From Paenibacillus sp. FSL R7-0337 (GTDB lineage Bacteria; Bacillota; Bacilli; Paenibacillales; Paenibacillaceae), in assembly GCF_037969875.1 (NCBI RefSeq), contig NZ_CP150218.1, forward strand, positions 3,286,001 to 3,350,000: a stretch of DNA of 64,000 nt. Direction: 5' to 3'. The position numbers and the translations under genes are program-made. The notes beneath the pieces are model-generated. The model had not been told where the DNA came from, did no database searches, and was given only the letters and a program-made list of their open reading frames with translations. This document shows positions 16,662-28,022 of the stretch, piece by piece (the stretch's first letter is position 1; every line of letters starts with the position of its first letter).

Positions 16662-17132
16662 TTATTGGCCGGAATTCGCCGGAGCCGCGAAGGGCTGCAC
16701 CAATTCCACATCCTCGAAGGTAAAAGCAACCTCTTCCTCCAGCGCATCCGACTCCGTATCCAGCGAAGCCATAATAACGCTGTCCAGATTGACATCCTTC
16801 AGCATGATGCGCTGGGCGCCCACGGTTGAGGACGGATCTTCATTGGTCACGTTAATGTTGAAGTATTGGTCAATCCCTGTCTTCATGTACTCCAGCATCA
16901 TCTGGCGGAAACGGCTCGTCATATAGAAAATCGTCATCGTACCGCTGCCCGACCAGCCGGTCGCCTTATGCTGCACCCCGCGGCGTCCCAGCGTCTTCAC
17001 TTCCGCCTTCTGCTTCTCAACAGTGGCTTCCAGGGTTTTGACATAGAACATCTCTTCCGTCTTTCCGTTAATCATGGCATACGCCCGGCCCTCCTGGCCG
17101 GACAGCGTATCGCTGGCTCTCAAGAATGTCAT
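16662..17132 (-). CDS. xkdM: Tail tube protein XkdM
   Basis: A 156-residue inner tube protein of the DUF2001/XkdM family. Diagnostic are RASDTLSGQEGRAYAMINGK, the KTLGRRGVQHKATGWSGSG turn, and MTSRFRQMMLEYMKTG. Hexamer rings of this protein stack to form the needle driven by sheath contraction. It follows the sheath by one base; a 166-base gap with no gene separates it from xkdN. Confidence 0.95.
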   Translation of the reverse strand: MTFLRASDTLSGQEGRAYAMINGKTEEMFYVKTLEATVEKQKAEVKTLGRRGVQHKATGWSGSGTMTIFYMTSRFRQMMLEYMKTGIDQYFNINVTNEDPSSTVGAQRIMLKDVNLDSVIMASLDTESDALEEEVAFTFEDVELVQPFAAPANSGQ

Positions 17133-17133
17133 C

Positions 17134-18456
17134 TTAGACCACCTTCACTTTCATATATACTTTTTCTACGGAATCTACCGGCTTCACAGCTACCTCCAGC
17201 ACTACGCTGTCACTGTCCGCTCCAGAAGTCACCACAATGTCGCTCTGTGCATTGAAGTTCTCAATCGCCCCGAGGTTCTGCAGATCATTCATATAAGTGA
17301 CGCACTGCGACCAGAAGAGCGCGCGCCCGTCCTCATTATTCGGCAATTTGCCAATGAAGTAGCTCTCAAAAATCCGCTTCAAATCACCAGCAATCCCATC
17401 CAGCACACGCAGCACGCGGTTCTTGGAGAAGGCCTTGCCTTTGTCTGTGGAGAAGGAGGTGAACGTGTTAATGTCCTGCTCCACTACTGCCCGGCCTCCG
17501 CTATAGGTGAACAACAGCTCTCCGTCTGTAAGTGCTTCTACAGTCTCGGAATGACTGAAACGCACATCCGCATCTACAGCATCGTCATAGGCCTGATAAG
17601 TCAGGGATTCGTTCACAGCGGCAGCGGCAGTTGCCCCCGCAACCCAAGCCACGGCATGCGCTTTATCCACTACCGTTCCATCACTCAGAATGACGCCGTT
17701 CGCCACACTGATGATGCCTTCATGATCAGCCGTAGCGTAATCGGACAAGACCGCCTGCACCTTCTTGCCTTCCGTGTTACGCAGACGCTTCACATAGGCG
17801 CTATATAGCGACTTCAGCGTGTTATCCTGCGATACCAGACCTACCGTCTGGAAATCCTGAACCTCCAGCGCCGACAAGAACGCACTATGCTCCGCATTCG
17901 TCACCGTACCATTCGCCCCGCCTGCCAGCGGCAGTCCAGCGCTCACCGTCAGCGCACCGGATTCATTCGGCTTAAATTCTACATAAGCGTTCGCAACCAG
18001 ACCGGCAGCAGCACTTACCGTCTGCTTGTCCACTTCACTACCCTCAAGCAGCGTCCGTACATCGAACTGAGTGCTGTCATCGATATTTTTCTCGATCACT
18101 ACCTTAAGCGCATTCCCGCGTTCCCCGCCATACAGCGCAGTCGCCTGAACTCCATTATTGGTCACAGCTGCCTTCACACCCTGATTCAGACGGTAGAGCA
18201 GCAGTGTGCCCGTCCGCTTCAGTACCTCTCTCACCGGCAGCAGCTCTGCAGCCGTCAGATCGTAGCCCAGCTTTTGCTGGAAATCGTCCTGAGCCGTAAG
18301 CTTCAGAATGACGCCCGCAGGCCCCCAAGGCAGTGCAAGCGCCAAAGCAGCTGTACCGCGTTCCCCCATTTTACCTGCCACAATGCCGTTCGAGGCCACA
18401 TTTACGTATACCCCCGGACGCACCTTGTTTTGTGTTGTCCATGTTCCTCCAGCCAT
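17134..18456 (-). CDS. xkdK: Contractile tail sheath protein XkdK
   Basis: A 440-residue sheath protein. It begins MAGGTWTTQNKVRPGVYVNV, the conserved handshake arm, has the TAALALALPWGPAG segment near residue 35 and ends with YMNDLQNLGAIENF, then VVTSGADSDSVVLEVAVKPV as in other Firmicute sheaths. Its presence makes this a myovirus-type (R-type) tail. It has AAGGAGG upstream and its ATG overlaps the preceding stop by one base. Confidence 0.96.
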   Translation of the reverse strand: MAGGTWTTQNKVRPGVYVNVASNGIVAGKMGERGTAALALALPWGPAGVILKLTAQDDFQQKLGYDLTAAELLPVREVLKRTGTLLLYRLNQGVKAAVTNNGVQATALYGGERGNALKVVIEKNIDDSTQFDVRTLLEGSEVDKQTVSAAAGLVANAYVEFKPNESGALTVSAGLPLAGGANGTVTNAEHSAFLSALEVQDFQTVGLVSQDNTLKSLYSAYVKRLRNTEGKKVQAVLSDYATADHEGIISVANGVILSDGTVVDKAHAVAWVAGATAAAAVNESLTYQAYDDAVDADVRFSHSETVEALTDGELLFTYSGGRAVVEQDINTFTSFSTDKGKAFSKNRVLRVLDGIAGDLKRIFESYFIGKLPNNEDGRALFWSQCVTYMNDLQNLGAIENFNAQSDIVVTSGADSDSVVLEVAVKPVDSVEKVYMKVKVV

Positions 18457-18662
18457 TAGATAACCTCCTTATTTAGATACTGCTCCATTAAATGCTTAGC
18501 CTCTTCCAAGGTGTAGCTCCCGTCCTCTTGCAGAACTACCTCCAGTACATCCTTTTCCTTAGGCCCAAACAGAGCGGAGTTCATCATCTGCTTCTTTCCA
18601 AAAGCATCCGGCCCCCCGCTCCCGCGTCCCTGTTCACTTTGCGTCATTTCCTTAGAACTCAT
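18456..18662 (-). CDS. Small acidic protein upstream of sheath
   Basis: A 68-residue protein, MSSKEMTQSEQGRGSGGPDA then ALFGPKEKDVLEVVLQEDGS and EEAKHLMEQYLNKEVI. No family is recognised. It overlaps the tail-terminator gene by four bases and the sheath gene by one, so it is part of the operon. The disordered glycine-rich start and helical end would suit a small assembly factor; that is speculation. Confidence 0.65.
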   Translation of the reverse strand: MSSKEMTQSEQGRGSGGPDAFGKKQMMNSALFGPKEKDVLEVVLQEDGSYTLEEAKHLMEQYLNKEVI

Positions 18663-19081
18663 TTCAGCCGCGTCCCTTCTGTGAAATGTCCCATCAGCTC
18701 TGCCTCTTCCTCCGGCTGCTTCTGCTTCTGGAGATAGAGCATATAGTCCACGGTGAACAGCGCCCCCCGTCCCTCTGCTCCGGCCACCCAGGACTGGCGC
18801 ACCACCCGATAAGCGGGATTAACACTTTCTCTTGCGTCCAGCGCCTCACAGAGCCCGTCAGCCACAGTCTCTGCATCCAGCAGATTGCCTTGTTCATAGC
18901 GTATACCGAAGCGGTAGATCGCCATGTATCTGCCTTCACGCTGCCTGTCGTAGGTTGCAGAGAGCAGCTCCAGCCTGAAGTAGGCTGACTGCGGCTTATC
19001 CCCTTCCACATAGACAGGAATATCCGGGAAAAACTGCACCAGCGCAGCAGTGATATTTCCCCGCAGTTGTTGTACCGTCAT
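18659..19081 (-). CDS. Tail terminator/completion family protein (DUF6838-like)
   Basis: A 140-residue protein, first structural gene of the tail operon. MTVQQLRGNITAALVQFFPD, PVYVEGDKPQSAYFRLELLS and RFGIRYEQGNLLDAETVADG match a small family annotated as phage tail terminator in Firmicute myo-type tails. Such proteins cap the tube at the head-proximal end, which a headless tail still needs. The ATG with GAGAGG upstream was chosen. The frame is open upstream to a GTG at 19204; that 41-codon extension looks unlike the family. Confidence 0.78.
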   Translation of the reverse strand: MTVQQLRGNITAALVQFFPDIPVYVEGDKPQSAYFRLELLSATYDRQREGRYMAIYRFGIRYEQGNLLDAETVADGLCEALDARESVNPAYRVVRQSWVAGAEGRGALFTVDYMLYLQKQKQPEEEAELMGHFTEGTRLK

Positions 19082-19243
19082 GATTTCATTCCTCTCATGA
19101 TTAGATGTGGTAATCCCTCCTGCCTTTCTTGAAGTCACCCACGGATTCGATTCAGGAAGAATTGGACCCGTCTTGTACCCGGCAATGACCGAAGGAGCTT
19201 TCACCGCGCTTGTCTGCCAGCCTGCCTTAGGCTTCGATGATGT

Positions 19244-19259
19244 GGAGCATTTATGCTCC
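19244..19259. other. 16-bp perfect palindrome in tail-operon leader
   Basis: GGAGCAT-TT-ATGCTCC lies in the 375-base gap between the ArpU gene and the first tail gene. The gap also holds the arpU terminator and presumably the promoter for the tail operon (a TATAAC-like -10 on the minus strand near 19290). It could be the ArpU operator or an RNA hairpin in the leader; the sequence does not decide. Confidence 0.45.
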
Positions 19260-19392
19260 TGCGGTGTCCTTCTGCTTCATTTGCCATGTTATAATCATAG
19301 CCCCCCTGAGACCTTGCGCAGGCGCTATTACAGATGAGTTAACGATAACTTCCGGTGGTACAAGGGATGATAAATGGTGCTCCCCGTTCAAC

Positions 19393-19425
19393 AAAAAAGC
19401 CGCATCACCCCAGGGGCAATACGGC
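19393..19425 (-). terminator. Terminator after arpU
   Basis: On the minus strand the stem GCCG-TAT-TG-CCCC / GGGG-TG-ATG-CGGC is followed by six T. It lies 30 bases after the arpU stop and before the tail genes, so arpU and the tail operon have separate transcripts. Confidence 0.85.
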
Positions 19426-19456
19426 CATCTCATTTATATATGGTAGTTGCATTTTG

Positions 19457-19960
19457 TCAAAAGGATTTCTGCCCCTTAGATCCATTTCCTCCAGCCGGGG
19501 TCTTCGTGAGCGTAGCCAGAGACAGCAGCTGAAGATCATCAAGCGCCAGCGCCATCTTATAGAACGCCTTCGACCTTATTTTCACATAAGTATCCTTGCT
19601 CACCGGAGGATCGAACACATGATTATAAATAGTATAGTCGTAGCTCTCCTCTCTGCGCATGTACCTCTCCCGCACCAGCTGCTGTTCCCTCTGGGTAAGC
19701 CGCTCTACGACCGAATCGATCACAGCACAGTACGCCCGTCTTGCAGCAGGCACATCTACATTATGCGTGGCAATTGCTGCGGTCTGATCGGTAACCGTAT
19801 GGGTCGCGCCATGGAACCGTTCCGTGTAGGAATAAGTAATCCCAGCCTCTTTAGCCTCGAACGTTACAGATTTGAAAATCCGGTACTTCTCCAGCATATT
19901 CTCTATAGTGACCTGAGTCAGGCGGCGGTCAAGCTCCGGCAGCGAAGATAGAATCATCAT
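19457..19960 (-). CDS. ArpU-family late-gene activator
   Basis: A 167-residue regulator of the ArpU / phage late control family. Recognisable are RLTQREQQLVRERYMRREES, then SYDYTIYNHVFDPPVSKDTY and VKIRSKAFYKMALALDDL, a sigma-70 region 4-like helix-turn-helix of the kind that activates packaging/lysis or PBSX late operons. It is transcribed divergently from immR and ends at a terminator before the tail operon, so it most likely turns that operon on. AAGGAGTGGTATAA precedes two possible adjacent ATG codons. Confidence 0.85.
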   Translation of the reverse strand: MMILSSLPELDRRLTQVTIENMLEKYRIFKSVTFEAKEAGITYSYTERFHGATHTVTDQTAAIATHNVDVPAARRAYCAVIDSVVERLTQREQQLVRERYMRREESYDYTIYNHVFDPPVSKDTYVKIRSKAFYKMALALDDLQLLSLATLTKTPAGGNGSKGQKSF

Positions 19961-20255
19961 TTATACCACTCCTTAGATGTTATAGAGATTTAAGAACTTT
20001 GTTGCGGACCTTTCCGGCCAAATGTGTTAAAATTCTACTTGTTCGTATAGTGTTCGCTTTTTTTGATAATATACCACTTAACTCCCAATTCAGTAAAACC
20101 TCATTTTAGCCCGTTTTGGAGCATAAACAAGCTATATGCATGTCTATTCTTACCTTCTGGCAATAATAGACTCTTTATTGTTTACCTCTTGGCATAAATA
20201 GCTTATAGTAAGTACAACAGCTTTTTAGGTGATTAGGGATAAGGAGTGGTTATCG
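19961..20255. promoter_or_regulatory. arpU-immR divergent control region
   Basis: A control region of about 295 bases. For immR: -35 TTTACC (20181-20186), 17 bases, -10 TATAGT (20204-20209). A 23/24-base direct repeat (20147-20169 and 20178-20201; core TTACC..CT.GGCA.TAA.TAG) overlaps this promoter and lies 31 bases apart. For arpU: a minus-strand TATATT near 20075. TGTTCG occurs at 20040 and 20051, one helical turn apart. These repeats are the natural candidates for ImmR operators. Assignments are by inspection. Confidence 0.65.
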
Positions 20256-20696
20256 ATGGCAGAGGAATTCGGATACTATCTGAGACAGCTTCGGGAAGGA
20301 AAGGGACTGACCATTAATCAGCTGGCAGCGCTTGCCGGTATCAGTGGAGCCCAAATCTCACGGATCGAGAATGGATTACGGGGTGTCCCCAAGCCGGCTA
20401 CACTGCGTAAGATTGCTGAAGCGACAGATGTGTCTTACGAGGAACTGATGGGCCATGCCGGTTATTTAACCGAGAATGAGAGCAGTTCAGAGGGCGCTGT
20501 GCCTGCCTGGGCCACCAGTAAGGATAAGCGGGACTTCCGCCAAATGCTGGAGGATGACGGTGAGCTGATGTTTGACGGAATTCCCCTGAACAAGGAAGAT
20601 AAGCAGCGGATTAAGGACGTATTAACCGGCCTGTTCTGGGAGGCTAAGCAGATGAACAAGCGGACTAAGCCCAAGCACCATTCAGGTAAAGAGTAA
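20256..20696 (+). CDS. immR: Xre-family repressor (ImmR-like)
   Basis: A 146-residue DNA-binding protein. Residues 8-65 form an HTH_3 domain (LRQLREGKGLTINQLAALAG, SGAQISRIENGLRGVPKPAT). The C-terminal part is acidic then basic and carries no LexA-type peptidase. Adjacent immA suggests that, as in ICEBs1, the repressor is inactivated by proteolysis rather than self-cleavage. The ATG after AAGGAGTGGTTATCG was chosen; a GTG nine codons upstream lacks a good site. It is the only plus-strand operon of the tail locus. Confidence 0.9.
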   Translation: MAEEFGYYLRQLREGKGLTINQLAALAGISGAQISRIENGLRGVPKPATLRKIAEATDVSYEELMGHAGYLTENESSSEGAVPAWATSKDKRDFRQMLEDDGELMFDGIPLNKEDKQRIKDVLTGLFWEAKQMNKRTKPKHHSGKE

Positions 20697-20723
20697 GTAC
20701 CAGGCGATCCAACTACTATTAAC

Positions 20724-21155
20724 ATGCTGCGGGTGAAGAATATGGATGAGCTAATCAAGCGTTTGGTCAAAAAATACAATACCAGCAGCCCCTTCGAGCT
20801 GGCTGAAGCACTGGGGATTCACATCCGGTTCATGCATCTGGGTGACGGCACCAAGGGCCTCTACTACCGCAAGTTAAGAAGAAGGTTCATCGTCATTCAT
20901 AACCAGCTGCCGCTAGAGTGGCAACGGTTCGTATGCGCCCATGAACTCGCGCATGACCGCCTGCACAAAGGGGTCAACCGTTTCTTTCTGGAGGAGAATT
21001 CTTACTTCTCGCCAGGCAAGCTGGAGCGGCAAGCTAACTTATTCGCGGTTAAGCTGCTATCAGTCGGCACTGCCATTGAGCAGGATGAATCCCTACAGAG
21101 CTATTATGCAAGGATCGGTATCCCGGCTGAGGTTGTCTTTTTTTTAGACGATTAA
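20724..21155 (+). CDS. immA: ImmA/IrrE zinc protease (anti-repressor)
   Basis: A 143-residue metalloprotease of the ImmA/IrrE (DUF955) family. The zinc motif CAHELAHDRLH gives His73, Glu74 and His77, followed by the ERQANLFAVKLL helix that supplies the third ligand region. Family members cleave Xre-type repressors after DNA damage or other stress. It starts 27 bases after immR; ATG codons at 20724 and 20742 are both possible. It is convergent with the tRNA cluster. Confidence 0.92.
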   Translation: MLRVKNMDELIKRLVKKYNTSSPFELAEALGIHIRFMHLGDGTKGLYYRKLRRRFIVIHNQLPLEWQRFVCAHELAHDRLHKGVNRFFLEENSYFSPGKLERQANLFAVKLLSVGTAIEQDESLQSYYARIGIPAEVVFFLDD

Positions 21156-21175
21156 AGGAACATCTGTTCCTTTAA
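21152..21175 (+). terminator. Inverted repeat at the end of immA
   Basis: A perfect 11-bp inverted repeat TTAAAGGAACA-TC-TGTTCCTTTAA starts at the immA stop codon. It lacks a following T-run on the plus strand, so termination is likely but not certain; it could alternatively bind a regulator. Confidence 0.55.
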
Positions 21176-21183
21176 TGACGCAA

Positions 21184-21210
21184 CAAAAAACTCTTACCGC
21201 AGTAAGAGTT
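21184..21210 (-). terminator. Terminator of the rRNA-tRNA transcript
   Basis: On the minus strand AACTCTTAC-TGCG-GTAAGAGTT is followed by TTTTTTG. It lies 24 bases past the last tRNA, so it ends the whole 16S-to-tRNA-Pro transcript. Confidence 0.92.
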
Positions 21211-21234
21211 GCTTGCCAGCCATAAGCTGTTCGA

Positions 21235-21308
21235 TCGGGATGACACGATTTGAACATGCGACCCCCTGGTCCCAAACCAGGTGCTCTACCAAGCTGAGCT
21301 ACATCCCG
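21235..21308 (-). tRNA. tRNA-Pro (TGG), copy 2
   Basis: A 74-base cloverleaf with anticodon TGG and an A discriminator; the CCA end is not encoded. It is identical to the tRNA-Pro at 21417 and is the last gene of the tRNA string. Confidence 0.95.
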
Positions 21309-21325
21309 AAACTATTAGATTATTA

Positions 21326-21399
21326 TGGAGCGGGTGATGGGAATCGAACCCACGCTATCAGCTTGGAAGGCTGAAGTTCTACCATTGAACTACACCCGC
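21326..21399 (-). tRNA. tRNA-Gly (TCC)
   Basis: The anticodon loop CTTCCAA gives TCC. The acceptor stem is GCGGGTG/CACCCGC with a U discriminator, and CCA is encoded. It lies between the two identical tRNA-Pro genes. Confidence 0.95.
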
Positions 21400-21416
21400 A
21401 CAGGTGAAATGAAATA

Positions 21417-21490
21417 TCGGGATGACACGATTTGAACATGCGACCCCCTGGTCCCAAACCAGGTGCTCTACCAAGCTGAGCTACATCCCG
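21417..21490 (-). tRNA. tRNA-Pro (TGG), copy 1
   Basis: Anticodon TGG; 74 bases without encoded CCA. Its sequence is the same as the copy at 21235. Confidence 0.95.
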
Positions 21491-21519
21491 TTAATACAAG
21501 TTACTATTCGAAAGAATAA

Positions 21520-21596
21520 TGGCGCGCCCTGAGAGATTCGAACTCCCGGCCTTTTGATTCGTAGTCAAACGCTCTATCCAGCTGAGCTAAGGGCGC
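21520..21596 (-). tRNA. tRNA-Arg (ACG)
   Basis: Anticodon ACG, expected to be deaminated to ICG by TadA. The acceptor is GCGCCCT/AGGGCGC and CCA is encoded. Confidence 0.95.
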
Positions 21597-21604
21597 AAAA
21601 AATT

Positions 21605-21679
21605 TGGAGCGGACGACGGGAATCGAACCCGCGACCCTCGCCTTGGCAAGGCGATGCTCTACCGCTGAGCCACGTCCGC
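21605..21679 (-). tRNA. tRNA-Gly (GCC)
   Basis: The anticodon loop TTGCCAA gives GCC. The acceptor is GCGGACG/CGTCCGC and CCA is encoded. Confidence 0.95.
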
Positions 21680-21686
21680 AAATAAG

Positions 21687-21770
21687 TGGTGCGCGTGAAG
21701 GGACTTGAACCCCCACGTCTTACGACGCCAGATCCTAAGTCTGGTGCGTCTGCCATTCCGCCACACGCGC
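21687..21770 (-). tRNA. tRNA-Leu (TAG)
   Basis: An 84-base class II tRNA with a long variable arm (CGTCGTAAGACG). The anticodon loop CTTAGGA gives TAG, and CCA is encoded. Confidence 0.95.
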
Positions 21771-21785
21771 ATAAATCAATAAAAG

Positions 21786-21858
21786 TGAGCCATGAAGGAC
21801 TCGAACCTTCGACACCCTGATTAAAAGTCAGGTGCTCTACCAACTGAGCTAATGGCTC
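21786..21858 (-). tRNA. tRNA-Lys (TTT)
   Basis: The anticodon loop CTTTTAA gives TTT. The acceptor is GAGCCAT/ATGGCTC with an A discriminator; CCA is not encoded. Confidence 0.95.
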
Positions 21859-21863
21859 ATATT

Positions 21864-21937
21864 TGGCAGGGGATATAGGATTCGAACCTATGATGACGGA
21901 GTCAGAGTCCGTTGCCTTACCACTTGGCGAATCCCCT
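21864..21937 (-). tRNA. tRNA-Gln (CTG)
   Basis: The anticodon loop CTCTGAC gives CTG. The acceptor is AGGGGAT/ATCCCCT with a G discriminator, and CCA is encoded. The wobble-C anticodon reads only CAG, so a TTG isoacceptor must exist elsewhere. Confidence 0.9.
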
Positions 21938-21990
21938 ACAATAGATACCTATATAATGCCCACAATCTCCCTCAAATATCAAGAACATTA

Positions 21991-22066
21991 TGGTGGAGGC
22001 TGAGGGGTTCGAACCCCCGACCCTCTGCTTGTAAGGCAGATGCTCTCCCAGCTGAGCTAAGCCTCC
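21991..22066 (-). tRNA. tRNA-Val (TAC)
   Basis: The anticodon loop CTTACAA gives TAC. The acceptor is GGAGGCT/AGCCTCC and CCA is encoded. Confidence 0.95.
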
Positions 22067-22102
22067 ATATGTATGGTGACTAATAAGGGTACTGATTAAA
22101 AA

Positions 22103-22177
22103 TGGTGACCCGTATGGGATTCGAACCCATGTTACCTCCGTGAAAGGGAGGTGTCTTAACCCCTTGACCAACGGGCC
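22103..22177 (-). tRNA. tRNA-Glu (TTC)
   Basis: The anticodon loop CTTTCAC gives TTC. The acceptor is GGCCCGT/ACGGGTC with one G-U pair, and CCA is encoded. Confidence 0.95.
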
Positions 22178-22189
22178 GTAGTAAATTTG

Positions 22190-22265
22190 TGGAGCTCTCA
22201 ACCGGATTCGAACCGGTGACCTCTTCCTTACCATGGAAGCACTCTACCTGCTGAGCTATGAGAGC
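22190..22265 (-). tRNA. tRNA-Thr (GGT)
   Basis: The anticodon loop ATGGTAA gives GGT. The acceptor is GCTCTCA/TTGAGAGC-type with CCA encoded. Confidence 0.93.
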
Positions 22266-22266
22266 A

Positions 22267-22342
22267 TGGCTCCCCGAACAGGACTCGAACCTGTGACAAC
22301 TCGATTAACAGTCGAGTGCTCTACCAACTGAGCTATCAGGGA
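22267..22342 (-). tRNA. tRNA-Asn (GTT)
   Basis: The anticodon loop CTGTTAA gives GTT, with a G discriminator and encoded CCA. It is the first tRNA after the distal 5S gene, only about 10 bases away. Confidence 0.95.
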
Positions 22343-22352
22343 ATATTGTCCG

Positions 22353-22469
22353 CTTGGCAACGTCCTACTCTCCCAGGACCCTTCGGTCCAAGTACCATCG
22401 GCGCTGGAGGGCTTAACGGTCGTGTTCGGGATGGGTACGTGTGGAACCCCTCCGCTATCGCCACCAAAC
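22353..22469 (-). rRNA. rrf: 5S rRNA, distal copy
   Basis: A 117-base 5S gene in the usual place after 23S. It differs from the second 5S copy at 25877 at only two positions, in the 3' arm of helix I (GTTGCCAAG here, GCCGCCAAG there), where this copy would use G-U pairs. Ends are estimated. Confidence 0.93.
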
Positions 22470-22551
22470 GGGCATTTACAGCGTAAATGCTTCAGGAATT
22501 GATTCCTGAAAACTGAATCCGAAACAAATCTGCGTGTTAGAAATTTGGATA

Positions 22552-25474
<2,923 letters not shown>

Positions 25475-25646
25475 GTTCCGGTGTTTTGCTTGTTTGCACA
25501 ATCAAAAACCTTCACTTTGTAGCAACTAATAACTATTTCAACTTGCTTACACAAGTTTCAGCTAAAAGATGTTCTAAAACGCAAATTCGTTTCGGTATCC
25601 AGTTTTCAAGGATCAAGATGTTGCATATACTGTTGTAAAGAATAAT

Positions 25647-25722
25647 TGGTGGAGCCAAGCGGGATCGAACCGCTGACCTCCTGCTTGCAAGGCAGGCGCT
25701 CTCCCAGCTGAGCTATGGCCCC
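25647..25722 (-). tRNA. tRNA-Ala (TGC) in rRNA spacer
   Basis: A 76-base tRNA with anticodon TGC (loop CTTGCAA) and encoded CCA. It lies between tRNA-Ile and 23S, as in many 16S-23S spacers. Confidence 0.96.
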
Positions 25723-25751
25723 AAATAGGTATTCAATTCAAGATTGTTATA

Positions 25752-25828
25752 TGGTGGGCCTTGGTGGACTCGAACCACCGACCTCACCCTTATCAGAGGT
25801 GCGCTCTAACCAACTGAGCTAAAAGCCC
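25752..25828 (-). tRNA. tRNA-Ile (GAT) in rRNA spacer
   Basis: A 77-base tRNA with anticodon GAT (loop CTGATAA) and encoded CCA. It is preceded on the transcript by the extra 5S gene. Confidence 0.96.
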
Positions 25829-25876
25829 ATATAACAAAACATACAGTAGTGAAGCAATCAATGAATTGATTGTTCG

Positions 25877-25993
25877 CTTGGCGGCGTCCTACTCTCCCAG
25901 GACCCTTCGGTCCAAGTACCATCGGCGCTGGAGGGCTTAACGGTCGTGTTCGGGATGGGTACGTGTGGAACCCCTCCGCTATCGCCACCAAAC
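25877..25993 (-). rRNA. rrf: 5S rRNA, extra copy between 16S and 23S
   Basis: A complete 117-base 5S gene lies in the 16S-23S spacer, upstream of tRNA-Ile and tRNA-Ala, in addition to the usual distal 5S. It is identical to the distal copy apart from two adjacent bases, and its helix I pairs fully by Watson-Crick there. The arrangement 16S-5S-Ile-Ala-23S-5S departs from the standard bacterial order. Confidence 0.93.
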
Positions 25994-26112
25994 GCATACG
26001 AAAGAGACTTGCTCTTTCAAAACTGAACACGAGTGAGTGTCCGAACCCTAAGGTTCTTTTTGGAAGCAAAGCTTCCGATTTGAATGTCTTCATTGCAGAA
26101 GACGATTCTCCA

Positions 26113-27674
<1,562 letters not shown>

Positions 27675-27837
27675 TTGGTATTTAGAAAGAGCGATTGCTC
27701 ATTTTGAAACATCTGACGAGAATTTACATTCTCTTTTTTGGATCTCACCGAAGTGATTTCCCACTCACTCGTTGTTCAGTTTTCAAAGATCAATGTCTCG
27801 TTTTAGCTCTTCACCGCATCTCAGCGGCGACCTTCAT

Positions 27838-27867
27838 AATATATCATAGTGTTACGTTGTTTGGCAA
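27838..27867 (-). promoter_or_regulatory. rrn promoter, proximal
   Basis: On the minus strand -35 TTGCCA (27867-27862), 18-base spacer, -10 TATATT (27843-27838). It is the nearer of two tandem promoters upstream of 16S, with an A/T-rich stretch just upstream that could serve as an UP element. Confidence 0.7.
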
Positions 27868-27945
27868 GCTTTTTTTGAAAAAATTATTTTTCATTATTTC
27901 TTGCCTGCGTCTTCTCTTTAAACAATCAAAAGGAGCGCGAGATAT

Positions 27946-27975
27946 AATGTATCATGTCGGCTCCCTTTTCGTCAA
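27946..27975 (-). promoter_or_regulatory. rrn promoter, distal
   Basis: On the minus strand -35 TTGACG (27975-27970), 18-base spacer, -10 TACATT (27951-27946). Together with the proximal promoter it gives the tandem arrangement common for rRNA operons. The 348-base gap 27675-28022 otherwise holds only the 16S leader. Confidence 0.6.
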
Positions 27976-28022
27976 GCTATTCCATTCATTTTATTTATTC
28001 CGTTTATCAGCCCGCTCCAAAC

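Noticed and set aside
20040..20056. LexA/SOS box
   Set aside because: TGTTCG occurs as a direct repeat; the Firmicute LexA box needs an inverted GAAC-N4-GTTC. It is kept only as a possible repressor site.
3703..21155. Intact or cryptic prophage
   Set aside because: No integrase, terminase, portal, capsid or replication genes and no broken remnants of them; the tail, lysis and control genes are complete. Tailocin fits better.
21235..22342. CRISPR array (regular repeats about 75-110 bases apart)
   Set aside because: The repeated motifs are T-arms and acceptor ends of tRNA genes; each unit folds as a distinct tRNA.
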